From Corynebacterium ciconiae DSM 44920 (lineage in GTDB: Bacteria; Actinomycetota; Actinomycetes; Mycobacteriales; Mycobacteriaceae): a stretch of 64,000 nt of DNA. Below the pieces are notes generated by a model. That model did not search any database. It was not told the DNA's origin and saw nothing but the letters and a program-made list of their open reading frames with translations. A program made the position numbers and the translations under genes. Positions 46,073-54,598 of the stretch are shown piece after piece. Within the stretch, counting starts at the first letter, position 1; each line of letters begins with the position of its first letter. The DNA lies in the NCBI RefSeq assembly GCF_030440575.1, contig NZ_CP047189.1, forward strand, positions 310,001-374,000, written 5' to 3'.

Positions 46073-48151
46073 ATGGCACAAAACAAGCCCTACAGAGTCG
46101 CAGTGGATGTTGGTGGCACGTTCACCGATGTTGCAATTATGAACACCGAAACCCAGAAGCTCACAGTGGCTAAAGTCCCATCTACTCCGGATGATCCCAT
46201 GCGTGCCGTCCTCGATGGATTGGAGCAGGGATCTGTGGAGCTTCAAGAAGTCGAAATGTTCAGCCACGGAACTACAGTGGCAACGAATGCTCTCATCCAG
46301 CGGAAGTTCCCACCGGCGGCGTTGGTTACCACCACAGGTTTTAGGGATGCCATCGAGATCCGTGACGGCACCAAAGACGAACTATGGGATGCCTATAGCG
46401 ATGTTGGAGCCCCCTACATCCGGCGGCGCGATCGCTACGAGGTCGAGGAGCGTATCGATTTCGATGGATCGGTTTTGACTCCTTTGAATGAAGCTCAAGC
46501 CCGTAAGGTTGCGGGAATCTTGCGAAGGAAGAAAGTGGAAACCGTTGCGGTCTGCTTCATCAATTCGCATGCTAACGACACACATGAGCGTCGTATGGCA
46601 GAGATCTTGCGCGAAGAACTTCCGGATGTCGATGTCTCCACGTCATCAGGAATCTTGCCAGAGATTTTTGAGCACGAGCGCTTCTCCACAACTGTGTCGA
46701 ATGCAGTTCTGGCGCCTCTAGTCTCCGGCTATGTCAATCGTCTTGCAGATCAGCTTGCCGATGGCGGATACGAGGGGGATTTGCTGCTCCTGCACTCTGG
46801 TGGAGGTTCGATGACTCCACCCATGGTGGCAAAGTTTCCGGTGCGTCTGGCGGCTTCGGGAATAGCTGCTGGCGCTATTGCGGTGCAGGATATTGCCGAA
46901 CGATGTGGATACGCCAATGCCATCGGACTGGAAATGGGAGGAACCTCCACCGACATCTCTCTGGTGTACGACGGGGACATTCGAATCTCCAAGCAGTGGC
47001 AGGTGGAATACGGTTTTCCCATTAACTTTCCTTCGATCGAGGTGCTCACGATTGGCGCAGGAGGTGGCTCTTTGGCGTGGATCGATGAAGCAGGCTCTTT
47101 GCGTAATGGGCCGCAGTCGGCTGGCGCAGATCCTGGGCCGGTGTGTTACGAACGAGGTGGTACCGAAGCCACGAACACCGACGCCAACGTAGTTCTCGGC
47201 AGGCTTGGAACGAACCTTATTGGTGGCGAGTTGACCCTCAACAAAGAGGCGGCAAAGGAAGCAGTGCGTGCCACTGTTGCAGAACCGCTCGGTCTCGAGG
47301 TGGATAAGGCCGCAGAAGATATTATTCGCGTCGCCAATGCGAACATGGCTGATGCTGTGCGTCTACTTTCGATTCGCAGAGGCTATGACCCTCGCGACTT
47401 TGTTCTCGTGGTGGGTGGTGGCGCTGGTGCGCTCCATGGAGCCGAGGTGGCACGTGACTTGTCCATTCCTACGGTGGTGGTGCCGCCTCATCCTGGGGTT
47501 ACCTCCGCACAGGGATGCTTGCTCGTGGATGTCCGCCATGACATCAGCCGGATGTATCAGCAGGCAGTTGCAGAGATTAATTCTGAGGAACTGCGCGCTG
47601 CGTATCGCGAGTTAGCCAGTGAAGGGCGTGACCGTTTGCTTCATGAGGGTATTCCAGCAGAGTCCATTGAGCTTACGTTCACTGCTTCGATGCGGTACCG
47701 AGGACAATGGCGCTCGTTGACCGTCAACATCCCAGAATCTGAGGCGCCCTTAGACGATGCCATTGAGATCTTTCATGAAGAGCACGAACGGGAGTATTCC
47801 TTCTCTAATGCAGAAGCGCCAGTGGAGCTGTACCAGATCGGGCTAGTAGCTATAGGCAAGCTAGACAGCCCACCCTTTGCTCGCTTCGACGTCGATGATT
47901 ACGTTCCTGAGACCCCAAAGGAGAAGCGTGAGGCATTTTTCTCCGCTGCCGGAGGCTGGCTCACCGTGCCTATATATCAGCGAGAGCACCTGCGGGCAGG
48001 TGCTCGAATCGACGGTCCCGCAATTATTGACCAGTTTGATGCCACTACCGTGATCCCGCCGAAGGACTCGGCAGAGATCGATGAGTGGGGCAACATCCGA
48101 ATCCATATCGGCGAGGTCGATTCCACACCAAGCACCTCGGATGAGAAGTAG
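46073..48151 (+). CDS. hyuA: Hydantoinase/oxoprolinase family subunit A
   Basis: This is a 692-residue protein of the ATP-dependent hydantoinase/oxoprolinase family. The ATPase motif is 'VDVGGTFTDVAI' (12-22); 'GTTVATNALIQRK', 'GLEMGGTSTDISLV' and 'VLVVGGGAGALHGAEVA' follow. With HyuB it forms an ATP-using amidohydrolase, or a carboxylase-type enzyme as in acetone/acetophenone carboxylases; the substrate may be a hydantoin, 5-oxoproline or a ketone. The ATG at 46073 follows GGAAGG at 8 nt. hyuB starts 16 nt after it. Confidence 0.85.
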   Translation: MAQNKPYRVAVDVGGTFTDVAIMNTETQKLTVAKVPSTPDDPMRAVLDGLEQGSVELQEVEMFSHGTTVATNALIQRKFPPAALVTTTGFRDAIEIRDGTKDELWDAYSDVGAPYIRRRDRYEVEERIDFDGSVLTPLNEAQARKVAGILRRKKVETVAVCFINSHANDTHERRMAEILREELPDVDVSTSSGILPEIFEHERFSTTVSNAVLAPLVSGYVNRLADQLADGGYEGDLLLLHSGGGSMTPPMVAKFPVRLAASGIAAGAIAVQDIAERCGYANAIGLEMGGTSTDISLVYDGDIRISKQWQVEYGFPINFPSIEVLTIGAGGGSLAWIDEAGSLRNGPQSAGADPGPVCYERGGTEATNTDANVVLGRLGTNLIGGELTLNKEAAKEAVRATVAEPLGLEVDKAAEDIIRVANANMADAVRLLSIRRGYDPRDFVLVVGGGAGALHGAEVARDLSIPTVVVPPHPGVTSAQGCLLVDVRHDISRMYQQAVAEINSEELRAAYRELASEGRDRLLHEGIPAESIELTFTASMRYRGQWRSLTVNIPESEAPLDDAIEIFHEEHEREYSFSNAEAPVELYQIGLVAIGKLDSPPFARFDVDDYVPETPKEKREAFFSAAGGWLTVPIYQREHLRAGARIDGPAIIDQFDATTVIPPKDSAEIDEWGNIRIHIGEVDSTPSTSDEK

Positions 48152-48167
48152 AGAGGACATCGCAGAC

Positions 48168-50138
48168 ATGAATTCTCCGAACAACCGTCGCACCCTAGAC
48201 CCAGTGACGTTCGAGGTGCTCAAGAATGCTTTTGCTACCTCAGTGAACCTTATGAGTGAGCAGATTCTACGGACGTGTTACTCGTTCGTCATCTACTCCC
48301 GAGATTTTTCCTCCGCATTATGTGACGCAGAAGGAAACACTGTCATGCAGGGAGACCAGGATATCGCTGTGCACGTCGGTACTTTGCATTTCCAGTGCAA
48401 AGCAGTCATCGAGCAATTTGGTGAGGACATCAATGAGGGTGACGTTTTTGCTATCAATGACCCCTACCTAGGCGGCACCCACATGAACGATGTGTCCTTC
48501 ATCCGTCCTATCTTCCACGAAGGCGAGCTATTGGCATTCGCGCAAAACAAGGGGCACTGGGCGGACGCAGGAGGCACCGTACCGGGCAGCTTCGACGTTT
48601 CTGCGACAGACTTCTACAGCGAGGGACTTCGTATCAGTCCGGTACGTGTGTGGAGCAAAGGGGTGTTCCTCTCGGACGTGGCGCAGCTTCTTGCCCGTAA
48701 TACTCGTACGCCAGACATCGTGATGGGCGATCTCAAGGCCCAAGCGGAAGCTACCGCGGTGTGCGAGAGAGAAGTGCTGAGGTTGGTGGAGAAGTACGGT
48801 CGGGATACTGTTCGCACCGCGCTTCGCGAAACACAAGATTATGTAGAAGACATCGTGAGTGCTCGGGTGAAAGCGCTGCCGGATGGTGAATGGAGCACTG
48901 TGGACTACACAGATCTCGACCCAGCGCGCGAAGAAGGCTTGATTCCTATCAAGGTAACGATGCGCATTAAGGACGGGCGCTTGTCCTATTCTCTCGATGG
49001 CTCCGCGCCGGCTGTGCAGAGCTTCCTCAACGCCGGTTATGGTTCGGCATTTTCCGGCATCGTTGCGGGGACCAAAACTTTCTTCCCCGACGTGCCATTG
49101 AATTCTGGACTGTACCGTGCGATGGACGTGGATCTGGGTCCCGAAGGCACGGTGGTAAATGCGGGTGAACCGCATGCGGTTACGGGTTTTTGTTCTGGCC
49201 CGTACGAAAAAATCATGAATGCCGTGTTTGAGCTATGGTCGCAGCTCATGGAAGATCGTGCGCTCGCATGCTCCTTCAACTTGGAGTATTTGCTTATTGG
49301 CGGTTGGGACACACGTGAAAGCGAAAAGGGTTCATTCTTCATGTGGTACGACTGGATGGCCGGTGGTTGGGGTGGCCGCACCGATCGTGACGGCTCTTCA
49401 GCAACGGCGCCGGTGTTCGGTCCAGGACTCGCAGTGCAGCCCGTTGAGGGACAAGAGCGGCTCTCTCCAGTGATTACTAGTCATCACTCTCTTGTTACCG
49501 ATTCCGCTGGTCCGGGTAAATTCCGAGGTGGAGTTGGGGTATCGAAGGGCGGAGTACTCACAGACTGCGATAGATCAGTGATGAGCTATTGCTGTGACCG
49601 TTCGAGGTCCGTCACATGGGGAATCAACGGTGGACTTCCCTCAAATCCACAAGGCGTTTGGCTCAACCGGGGAACCGAAGACGAGCGATACCTAGGCGCG
49701 CTTTTCTCGGGGGTGCAGGTAGGTCCTGGCGATAGTTTCGAACGGCCGTCCTCTGGTGGCGGTGGTTACGGTGATCCCCTTGAGCGTGACCCCAAAGCTG
49801 TGCTGGAGGATGTCATCGATGGTTACGTCTCCGTTGAACGCGCAGCAAAGGACTACGGGGTAGTTGTGCGTGTGATCGATGCGGATATCGATAAATACGA
49901 GATTGATGACACCGCCACTGCTGATTTGCGTAAGGAGCAGCGCTCTACTCGATCCAGCAAACTGGACGAGGACGCAGAGTCTGTTGCGGAGCGCTATCGA
50001 CAGGGCGAGCTCGACCAACTTGATCTGGTACGGCACTATGGAGTGATTCTTGATTGGGGGAGTAGCGAGTTGTTGCCTCGTACCACGGAGCAATTTCGTG
50101 AGCAGCTGCGTCGCCGCAGCGTGAGCAAGTGGAACTAA
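48168..50138 (+). CDS. hyuB: Hydantoinase/oxoprolinase family subunit B
   Basis: This is a 656-residue partner of HyuA. 'LDPVTFEVLKNAFATSVNLMSEQILRTCYSFVIY' is the family N-terminus; 'DVFAINDPYLGGTHMNDVSFIRPIF' and 'GGGGYGDPLERDP' are conserved. About 85 residues at the C-terminus (from 'DDTATADLRKEQ') extend past the usual core; the extension is charged. No gamma subunit gene lies beside it, which favours a hydantoinase/oxoprolinase over a three-subunit carboxylase. The ATG at 48168 was chosen at the family start. Confidence 0.85.
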   Translation: MNSPNNRRTLDPVTFEVLKNAFATSVNLMSEQILRTCYSFVIYSRDFSSALCDAEGNTVMQGDQDIAVHVGTLHFQCKAVIEQFGEDINEGDVFAINDPYLGGTHMNDVSFIRPIFHEGELLAFAQNKGHWADAGGTVPGSFDVSATDFYSEGLRISPVRVWSKGVFLSDVAQLLARNTRTPDIVMGDLKAQAEATAVCEREVLRLVEKYGRDTVRTALRETQDYVEDIVSARVKALPDGEWSTVDYTDLDPAREEGLIPIKVTMRIKDGRLSYSLDGSAPAVQSFLNAGYGSAFSGIVAGTKTFFPDVPLNSGLYRAMDVDLGPEGTVVNAGEPHAVTGFCSGPYEKIMNAVFELWSQLMEDRALACSFNLEYLLIGGWDTRESEKGSFFMWYDWMAGGWGGRTDRDGSSATAPVFGPGLAVQPVEGQERLSPVITSHHSLVTDSAGPGKFRGGVGVSKGGVLTDCDRSVMSYCCDRSRSVTWGINGGLPSNPQGVWLNRGTEDERYLGALFSGVQVGPGDSFERPSSGGGGYGDPLERDPKAVLEDVIDGYVSVERAAKDYGVVVRVIDADIDKYEIDDTATADLRKEQRSTRSSKLDEDAESVAERYRQGELDQLDLVRHYGVILDWGSSELLPRTTEQFREQLRRRSVSKWN

Positions 50139-50151
50139 GACTCCCTCATCA

Positions 50152-50185
50152 AACCCCGGCACGATCCCTAGGTTGTGCCGGGGTT
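50152..50185 (+). terminator. Terminator of the hyuA-hyuB operon
   Basis: AACCCCGGCAC (50152-50162) pairs with GTGCCGGGGTT (50175-50185) over a 12-nt loop, followed by ATGCTTTT. Confidence 0.8.
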
Positions 50186-50257
50186 ATGCTTTTCCCACAA
50201 CCAGCGGCGCCACCCGGGGTGTCTGGCCCCGCCGCCGCGGATGTGGAAGGAGTGGCT

Positions 50258-51007
50258 GTGAACAGTGATCCCACGCGTATCCCGAGAGTCCTCGAGGAGC
50301 TGCGCCGCACGTGGGAGGCTCAGCCGGAGATGCCGTTTGCTCATCTCCTTCTGGGGCTAAACAGCCAGGGTATTGGCACCTCGAGTACGGATGAGGAGGT
50401 GCTTCAGGCGCTGCGGGCGGTGCGCGGCAATCGCCTTCCGGCCCTGCCGAGTGAGTTGGCGGGGAGGCGTTTTCTGCTGCGTTTCGCCGATCATCCGCGT
50501 CTGCTTAGCCTGCATGGCTCGACGGTGATCAGCTGGCAGCGCCATAGTTCTTCGCGTGCTTATCGACGCCCCTCTGCCCGCCGCGCCTCCGTCGAGCAGG
50601 GGCCGTCCACCCCGATGCGACCCTCTGTGTGGACATTGTCCGAGGTACGCCGCGCCGAGGTGTCCATGCCGCTGATACTGCTGGATACCGAAGGCCTCAG
50701 CCATCGTTTGGGTGTGATCGATCGCATCGAGCAATTGGCTGAAGAAGGGCGCAGTCCGCAGGGCCTGAAGCGCCATGAGATCGGGGATGGCTGCTGGTGC
50801 ATTGATGTGGACGGCGATGTGCGGCTGCAGCTTGGACGCGAGTTGGTGGAGTTTCGCCGCGGGCGGCGCACCAGTTCCACCCGTTTTTATAGCTGGGAGC
50901 AGATCATTGCTTGTCGGCCTGGTTCGCAGCTGCGGGTACGCACCGCTGGCGGGGATACCCTCGAGCTCGGGGTTGTGGTGAAATGGGTGCAACTCAGCGA
51001 TCAGTAG
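50258..51007 (+). CDS. Hypothetical protein (249 aa)
   Basis: This is a 249-residue soluble protein I do not recognise. The N-terminal part (about 5-80) is helical, the middle (about 85-115) is Arg/Ser-rich, and the C-terminal part contains beta-rich 'GDGCWCIDVDGDVRLQLGRELVEFRRGRRT' and 'PGSQLRVRTAGGDTLELGVVVKWVQL'. GTG at 50258 follows GGAAGGAG at good spacing. The downstream DCC-family gene starts 11 nt later and is probably cotranscribed. A 12-mer copy lies within it. Confidence 0.55.
   Translation: MNSDPTRIPRVLEELRRTWEAQPEMPFAHLLLGLNSQGIGTSSTDEEVLQALRAVRGNRLPALPSELAGRRFLLRFADHPRLLSLHGSTVISWQRHSSSRAYRRPSARRASVEQGPSTPMRPSVWTLSEVRRAEVSMPLILLDTEGLSHRLGVIDRIEQLAEEGRSPQGLKRHEIGDGCWCIDVDGDVRLQLGRELVEFRRGRRTSSTRFYSWEQIIACRPGSQLRVRTAGGDTLELGVVVKWVQLSDQ
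50558..50569 (+). repeat. Dispersed 12-mer copy 6
   Basis: Exact copy inside the hypothetical gene, in its Arg/Ser-rich segment (TGCTTATCGACGCCCC in context). Confidence 0.85.
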
Positions 51008-51018
51008 GAGGCGTGAAG

Positions 51019-51366
51019 ATGCGAGCGCGACCGGTCTTTTATTACGACGGCGACTGTGGTTTTTGTCGGGCCTCCGCAATAAAGCTAGCCCAGCTGGCGC
51101 CCGAGGTGGCGGTAGAGCCGGCCAGCCCCACAGACGAGGATCTGGCGAAGGTGGTGCGCACAGAAATCACCGACCATGCGCTCTACGCCACGGGGCTGCG
51201 GCTCTACCGCGGCAACAAGGCCATCGGGATGGCGCTGCGCCAGCATGGGCGTAGCCTTGGGGCTCGCGTTCTCGGCATGGCGTGCCTGCTGCCGGGGGCG
51301 GGCGTGGTGTATCGCTGGGTGGCGCGCAACCGCAGCCTCACCTCGCGTCTTCTGCGCTTATCCTAA
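51019..51366 (+). CDS. DCC-family (DUF393) thiol-disulfide oxidoreductase-like protein
   Basis: This is a 115-residue thioredoxin-like protein with the diagnostic 'FYYDGDCGFCRAS' (DxDCxxC) motif near the N-terminus. The family is linked to thiol-disulfide chemistry, but no substrate is known. AGGAGG lies 7 nt before the ATG at 51019. It follows the 249-residue hypothetical gene closely. Confidence 0.8.
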   Translation: MRARPVFYYDGDCGFCRASAIKLAQLAPEVAVEPASPTDEDLAKVVRTEITDHALYATGLRLYRGNKAIGMALRQHGRSLGARVLGMACLLPGAGVVYRWVARNRSLTSRLLRLS

Positions 51367-51378
51367 AACCTCGCAGGC

Positions 51379-52197
51379 TCAAGCTAGGCCGACTTTGGCT
51401 GCGGAATCATCCCATAGGCGTGCGGCGGTCTCGGAATCGCGCCCCTTGGGCGGCAGCGGGAATCGGCGATTGCGCACATAGTAGCCGCCGGGCTCCACGC
51501 CCTGGCCGTAGGGGGTTTCCGCCACATACACCATGCGCTGCGCGGAGGTCTCTGGGGTGTCCATCACTTTTCTCGTGAAGCGATTCTTATACAGCCGCCC
51601 CATCCAATTGCTGGCGTCGCGAGCAAAAGCCGTAGACACCACGCCAGGATGCAGCGATATCCCCGAGATTCCTTGATCGCCGAGGCGGCGAGTGATCTCG
51701 GCGCAAAACAGCGTGGTGGCCAGCTTGGAATCGGCGTAGCCCTTGCGCCAAGAGTAGTCATTGGTGTGCATGAGGTTATCGAGATCCACCCTGCCGATGA
51801 GCGCCGCGATCGAGGAGGTGCCCACCACTCGGCCCTCACCAGCGGCCAGTTGCGGGGCCAGCAGGTTGGTCAGCAGGAAAGGCGCCAGGTGGTTGATCTG
51901 ATAGGTGCGCTCGTAACCATCCTCGGTGAGCGCGTAATCCTCAAACATCCCGCCCGCATTATTCATCAGCACATCAATGCTCGGGCACTCCTCGGCGATC
52001 TCGCCAGCTAGGCGGCGCACCTGGCCAAGCTGAAGATAATCCGCTAGGAAAAAGCTGCAGTCGAGTTCTTGCGCCAGACGCGAGGTTTTCTCCGCACTGC
52101 GGCCCACGATCACCACTCGGTGTCCGCGCTGCACCAGCTGGCGGGCGGTGGCAGCCCCCACACCATCACTTGCACCGGTAATCACAATTGTTTTCAT
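51379..52197 (-). CDS. SDR-family oxidoreductase
   Basis: This is a 272-residue SDR. 'TGASDGVGAATARQL' is the cofactor loop; 'NNAGGMFEDY' and 'GTSSIAALIGRVDL...YSWRKGYADSKLA' carry the Ser and the Tyr-x3-Lys of the active site. The insert between Ser and Tyr resembles retinol-dehydrogenase-like/WWOX SDRs. The ATG at 52197 has GGAG 5 nt upstream; a longer frame to 52497 runs through a terminator and is rejected. It is separated from the YkvI-like gene by that terminator, so it is probably its own unit. Confidence 0.8.
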   Translation of the reverse strand: MKTIVITGASDGVGAATARQLVQRGHRVVIVGRSAEKTSRLAQELDCSFFLADYLQLGQVRRLAGEIAEECPSIDVLMNNAGGMFEDYALTEDGYERTYQINHLAPFLLTNLLAPQLAAGEGRVVGTSSIAALIGRVDLDNLMHTNDYSWRKGYADSKLATTLFCAEITRRLGDQGISGISLHPGVVSTAFARDASNWMGRLYKNRFTRKVMDTPETSAQRMVYVAETPYGQGVEPGGYYVRNRRFPLPPKGRDSETAARLWDDSAAKVGLA

Positions 52198-52270
52198 GCA
52201 CTCCAGCCTAATCAGGCGCGCCGGAGGCTGGCTGGGGCAGGGGTGTAAGGGGAAGGCGGCGCCCGAGGTG

Positions 52271-52282
52271 GCGTCGATAAGC
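52271..52282 (-). repeat. Dispersed 12-mer copy 7
   Basis: Exact reverse-orientation copy, lying directly beyond the T-run of the terminator for the YkvI-like gene (reading leftwards: TTTTTTTGCTTATCGACGCC). Confidence 0.85.
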
Positions 52283-52313
52283 AAAAAAATCCCCGAGCAC
52301 AGGATGCTCGGGG
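52283..52313 (-). terminator. Terminator of the minus-strand catabolic cluster
   Basis: On the minus strand CCCCGAGCA pairs with TGCTCGGGG (52291-52299, 52305-52313) and is followed by a run of seven T. It lies 15 nt after the YkvI-like stop, so transcription of the cluster probably ends here. Confidence 0.9.
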
Positions 52314-52327
52314 AGGTAAGGGCGCTA

Positions 52328-53608
52328 TCAGGAGCGGGGACTCGGCGTGTTTTGGGCGATAAGTTGCTCCGCCTCATCCGAATCGGAATCAATATCGACC
52401 TCGGTGAGGATCTCAGAGATGAATTCCTTTTCCGGAATATTCGAGTTATAGGCGATCGAGCGCAACTCGCGGGCCTCGGCACGGGTGAGTTTCTCATCAG
52501 AGGTCACGTGCTTACTCAGCAACTCGCGGGCGCGCCGGCGCAGCTCGGTTTCTGTCTCCAGATCATCGCGGTGCTTCCACCAAGCCCAACCGATGATGAT
52601 CATGATGAGAATGCCCATATAGCCCAGGATCGGATAGATCCAGCCGATCAGGTTGGAGAAACCAATGAAGCTCAGCACGAAGCCAATGAGCACAGAAATG
52701 CAGTAGGCCTTGTAGAAGTTCTTCGGATTGTTCTTCGTCACGCGCTTAGCGAAGGCGTAGAACATACTGATCGCGGTGTTGTAGATCATGCCGTAAATAG
52801 CGAAGGTCATAATCAGACCCAGGGTGGGGTGAATGTTATTGATCATCGCCAGGGTAGGCATATCCGTTTCCATGACCGTGTCCACAGACAGATACATGGA
52901 GCCCACCAGCACCGCCAGCAGGAAGAGGAACACAAAGCCGCCGACCACGCCGCCGATACCCACCTCGCGGGAGTCGAGGAAGTTACCGCCGATCACAATC
53001 GCCATGGACACCACCACGATCACGTTCAAACCAAGGTTGTTGATCGCGGAGACCCACCAGTTCGGCAGCGTGGTGGGCACCTGGTTAGCCTGCTCGTGCA
53101 GGGTGGCGAAATCCGGGTTGGAGTGGAAGATCGTCCACAGGGTGGCGATACTAATCAACACAATGATGAACGGAGTGATCGCACCGATCACGATGGTCAC
53201 CTTGTCCACATCAAGCAAACCGGTGAGCAGCACCAAAATCAGCATCGATACCGCGCCCACCCACACGGACCAGCCGAACTGCTGCTCCAGGTTGGCGCCC
53301 GCACCGGCGAACATGGCGAAGCCGATACAAAACAGCGTGATCATGGTGGCACCATCCAAAATCTTGGAGGTGATCGGACCAGAGATCGCGTCGAAGACGT
53401 TGGTGTGTTCCTTGGCGCGGTGGTAGCTACCCAGCTGCAAAATGGTGATACCAGCAACCATCATTGCGAGCGAGGCCAGCACCGCGCCCAACACGCCCCA
53501 GTTACCGAAGGCCACATAGTATTGCAGCGCCTCGCGGCCCGAGGCGAAGCTGGCTCCAACCAGCACGCCAATAAAGGCCATGGCGATTTCAAGTGAGCGG
53601 CGAATCAT
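52328..53608 (-). CDS. YkvI-family membrane transporter-like protein
   Basis: This is a 426-residue protein with about 10 membrane helices and a charged cytoplasmic tail (from about residue 345). The opening 'IAMAFIGVLVGASFASGREALQYYVAFGNWG' matches the YkvI family, whose fold is related to LeuT-like transporters. It may import a substrate of the cluster or export a product; this is unknown. It overlaps the hydrolase gene by 4 nt, so it is translationally coupled to the pathway genes. It is the last gene of the cluster. Confidence 0.7.
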   Translation of the reverse strand: MIRRSLEIAMAFIGVLVGASFASGREALQYYVAFGNWGVLGAVLASLAMMVAGITILQLGSYHRAKEHTNVFDAISGPITSKILDGATMITLFCIGFAMFAGAGANLEQQFGWSVWVGAVSMLILVLLTGLLDVDKVTIVIGAITPFIIVLISIATLWTIFHSNPDFATLHEQANQVPTTLPNWWVSAINNLGLNVIVVVSMAIVIGGNFLDSREVGIGGVVGGFVFLFLLAVLVGSMYLSVDTVMETDMPTLAMINNIHPTLGLIMTFAIYGMIYNTAISMFYAFAKRVTKNNPKNFYKAYCISVLIGFVLSFIGFSNLIGWIYPILGYMGILIMIIIGWAWWKHRDDLETETELRRRARELLSKHVTSDEKLTRAEARELRSIAYNSNIPEKEFISEILTEVDIDSDSDEAEQLIAQNTPSPRS

Positions 53609-54594
53609 CGCTGTTCTCCTTCTTTCACAATGAAGTGAGCAATAGCGGCCAGCTCTTCCTCGCCGCGCTTCATCACGCCGGCAGAGGTGAACAAACCGTG
53701 GTGGTAGCCGCGAAGATGTTTGAACTCCACATCCACACCAGCTTTGGCGAGTGCGGCTGCGTACTCAATGCCCTCATCGGCGAGAGGATCATTATCCATG
53801 GTGATCACGAACGCTCGCGCAACGCCCTCGGGAAGAGGGTGCAGCAGCGGCGAAAGATCCGGCACCGTGCGATCCTGCCCCTCGGGGAGATAGGTGTCGA
53901 TGAACCACCGCATGGTGTCCGCGCTCAGCGGGAAACCCGATTCAATGCGCTGATAAGAAGCGCCCTTCTCGGTGCGCTCGGTGGAGCAATCGGTGATGGG
54001 ATAAATCAGCACCTGGCTATCCACCGCGCCGGTGCCGCTGGCCGCATCCTCGTTAGCGAGCACCGCCGCCAACTGCCCGCCCGCGGAGTCGCCTGCCACG
54101 CACACACTGTCCACAGACAGCCCATGCTCGGCGTCCGAATCCAACAGCCAGCGCAGCGCCGCCCGGCAATCATCAATAGCCGCAGGGTAGAGCTGCTCTG
54201 GGGCGAGACGATAATCCACCGCCACCGTCGGTAGTCCCGTGAGGACCGCCAAGCGGCGGGCCGCGGAATCATGGGTTTCGAGGTTACCCATCAGCCAGCC
54301 ACCGCCGTGGATGAACAAGATGGCGCGCCGGGCCTGGGCCGGGTCGGTGCCCTGCGGCAGGTAGAGGCGCACCTGGAAATCATCCACAGTGATGTCGCGG
54401 GTGGCGGGATCAGTGGTTTCACTCAGACCATTGGCGGCGCAGCTGGCCACGTAGCGCTCGCGCACCTCGGGGATGGCGAAATTGTGAAAGCCGAGTCCAC
54501 CGGCCTCACGGAAGGGCTGCAGCGCACGCCAGGCATCAGTGGTGACAGCGCGGGAGCTGTGGTCATCGTTCAGGGTGTGGAACTCGGCAGTCAT
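53605..54594 (-). CDS. Alpha/beta hydrolase of the HSL (lipase/esterase) family
   Basis: This is a 329-residue esterase. 'ILFIHGGGWLMGN' is the HGGGW oxyanion motif, 'CVAGDSAGGQLA' (GDSAGG) holds the catalytic Ser, and 'ITMDNDPLADEG' and 'GYHHGLF' give the Asp and His. HSL-family enzymes cleave short esters and lactones. Placed directly after a Baeyer-Villiger-type monooxygenase gene (4-nt gap), it is well suited to hydrolyse the ester or lactone that enzyme would form. It overlaps the transporter gene by 4 nt. Confidence 0.85.
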   Translation of the reverse strand: MTAEFHTLNDDHSSRAVTTDAWRALQPFREAGGLGFHNFAIPEVRERYVASCAANGLSETTDPATRDITVDDFQVRLYLPQGTDPAQARRAILFIHGGGWLMGNLETHDSAARRLAVLTGLPTVAVDYRLAPEQLYPAAIDDCRAALRWLLDSDAEHGLSVDSVCVAGDSAGGQLAAVLANEDAASGTGAVDSQVLIYPITDCSTERTEKGASYQRIESGFPLSADTMRWFIDTYLPEGQDRTVPDLSPLLHPLPEGVARAFVITMDNDPLADEGIEYAAALAKAGVDVEFKHLRGYHHGLFTSAGVMKRGEEELAAIAHFIVKEGEQR

Positions 54595-54598
54595 AGTG

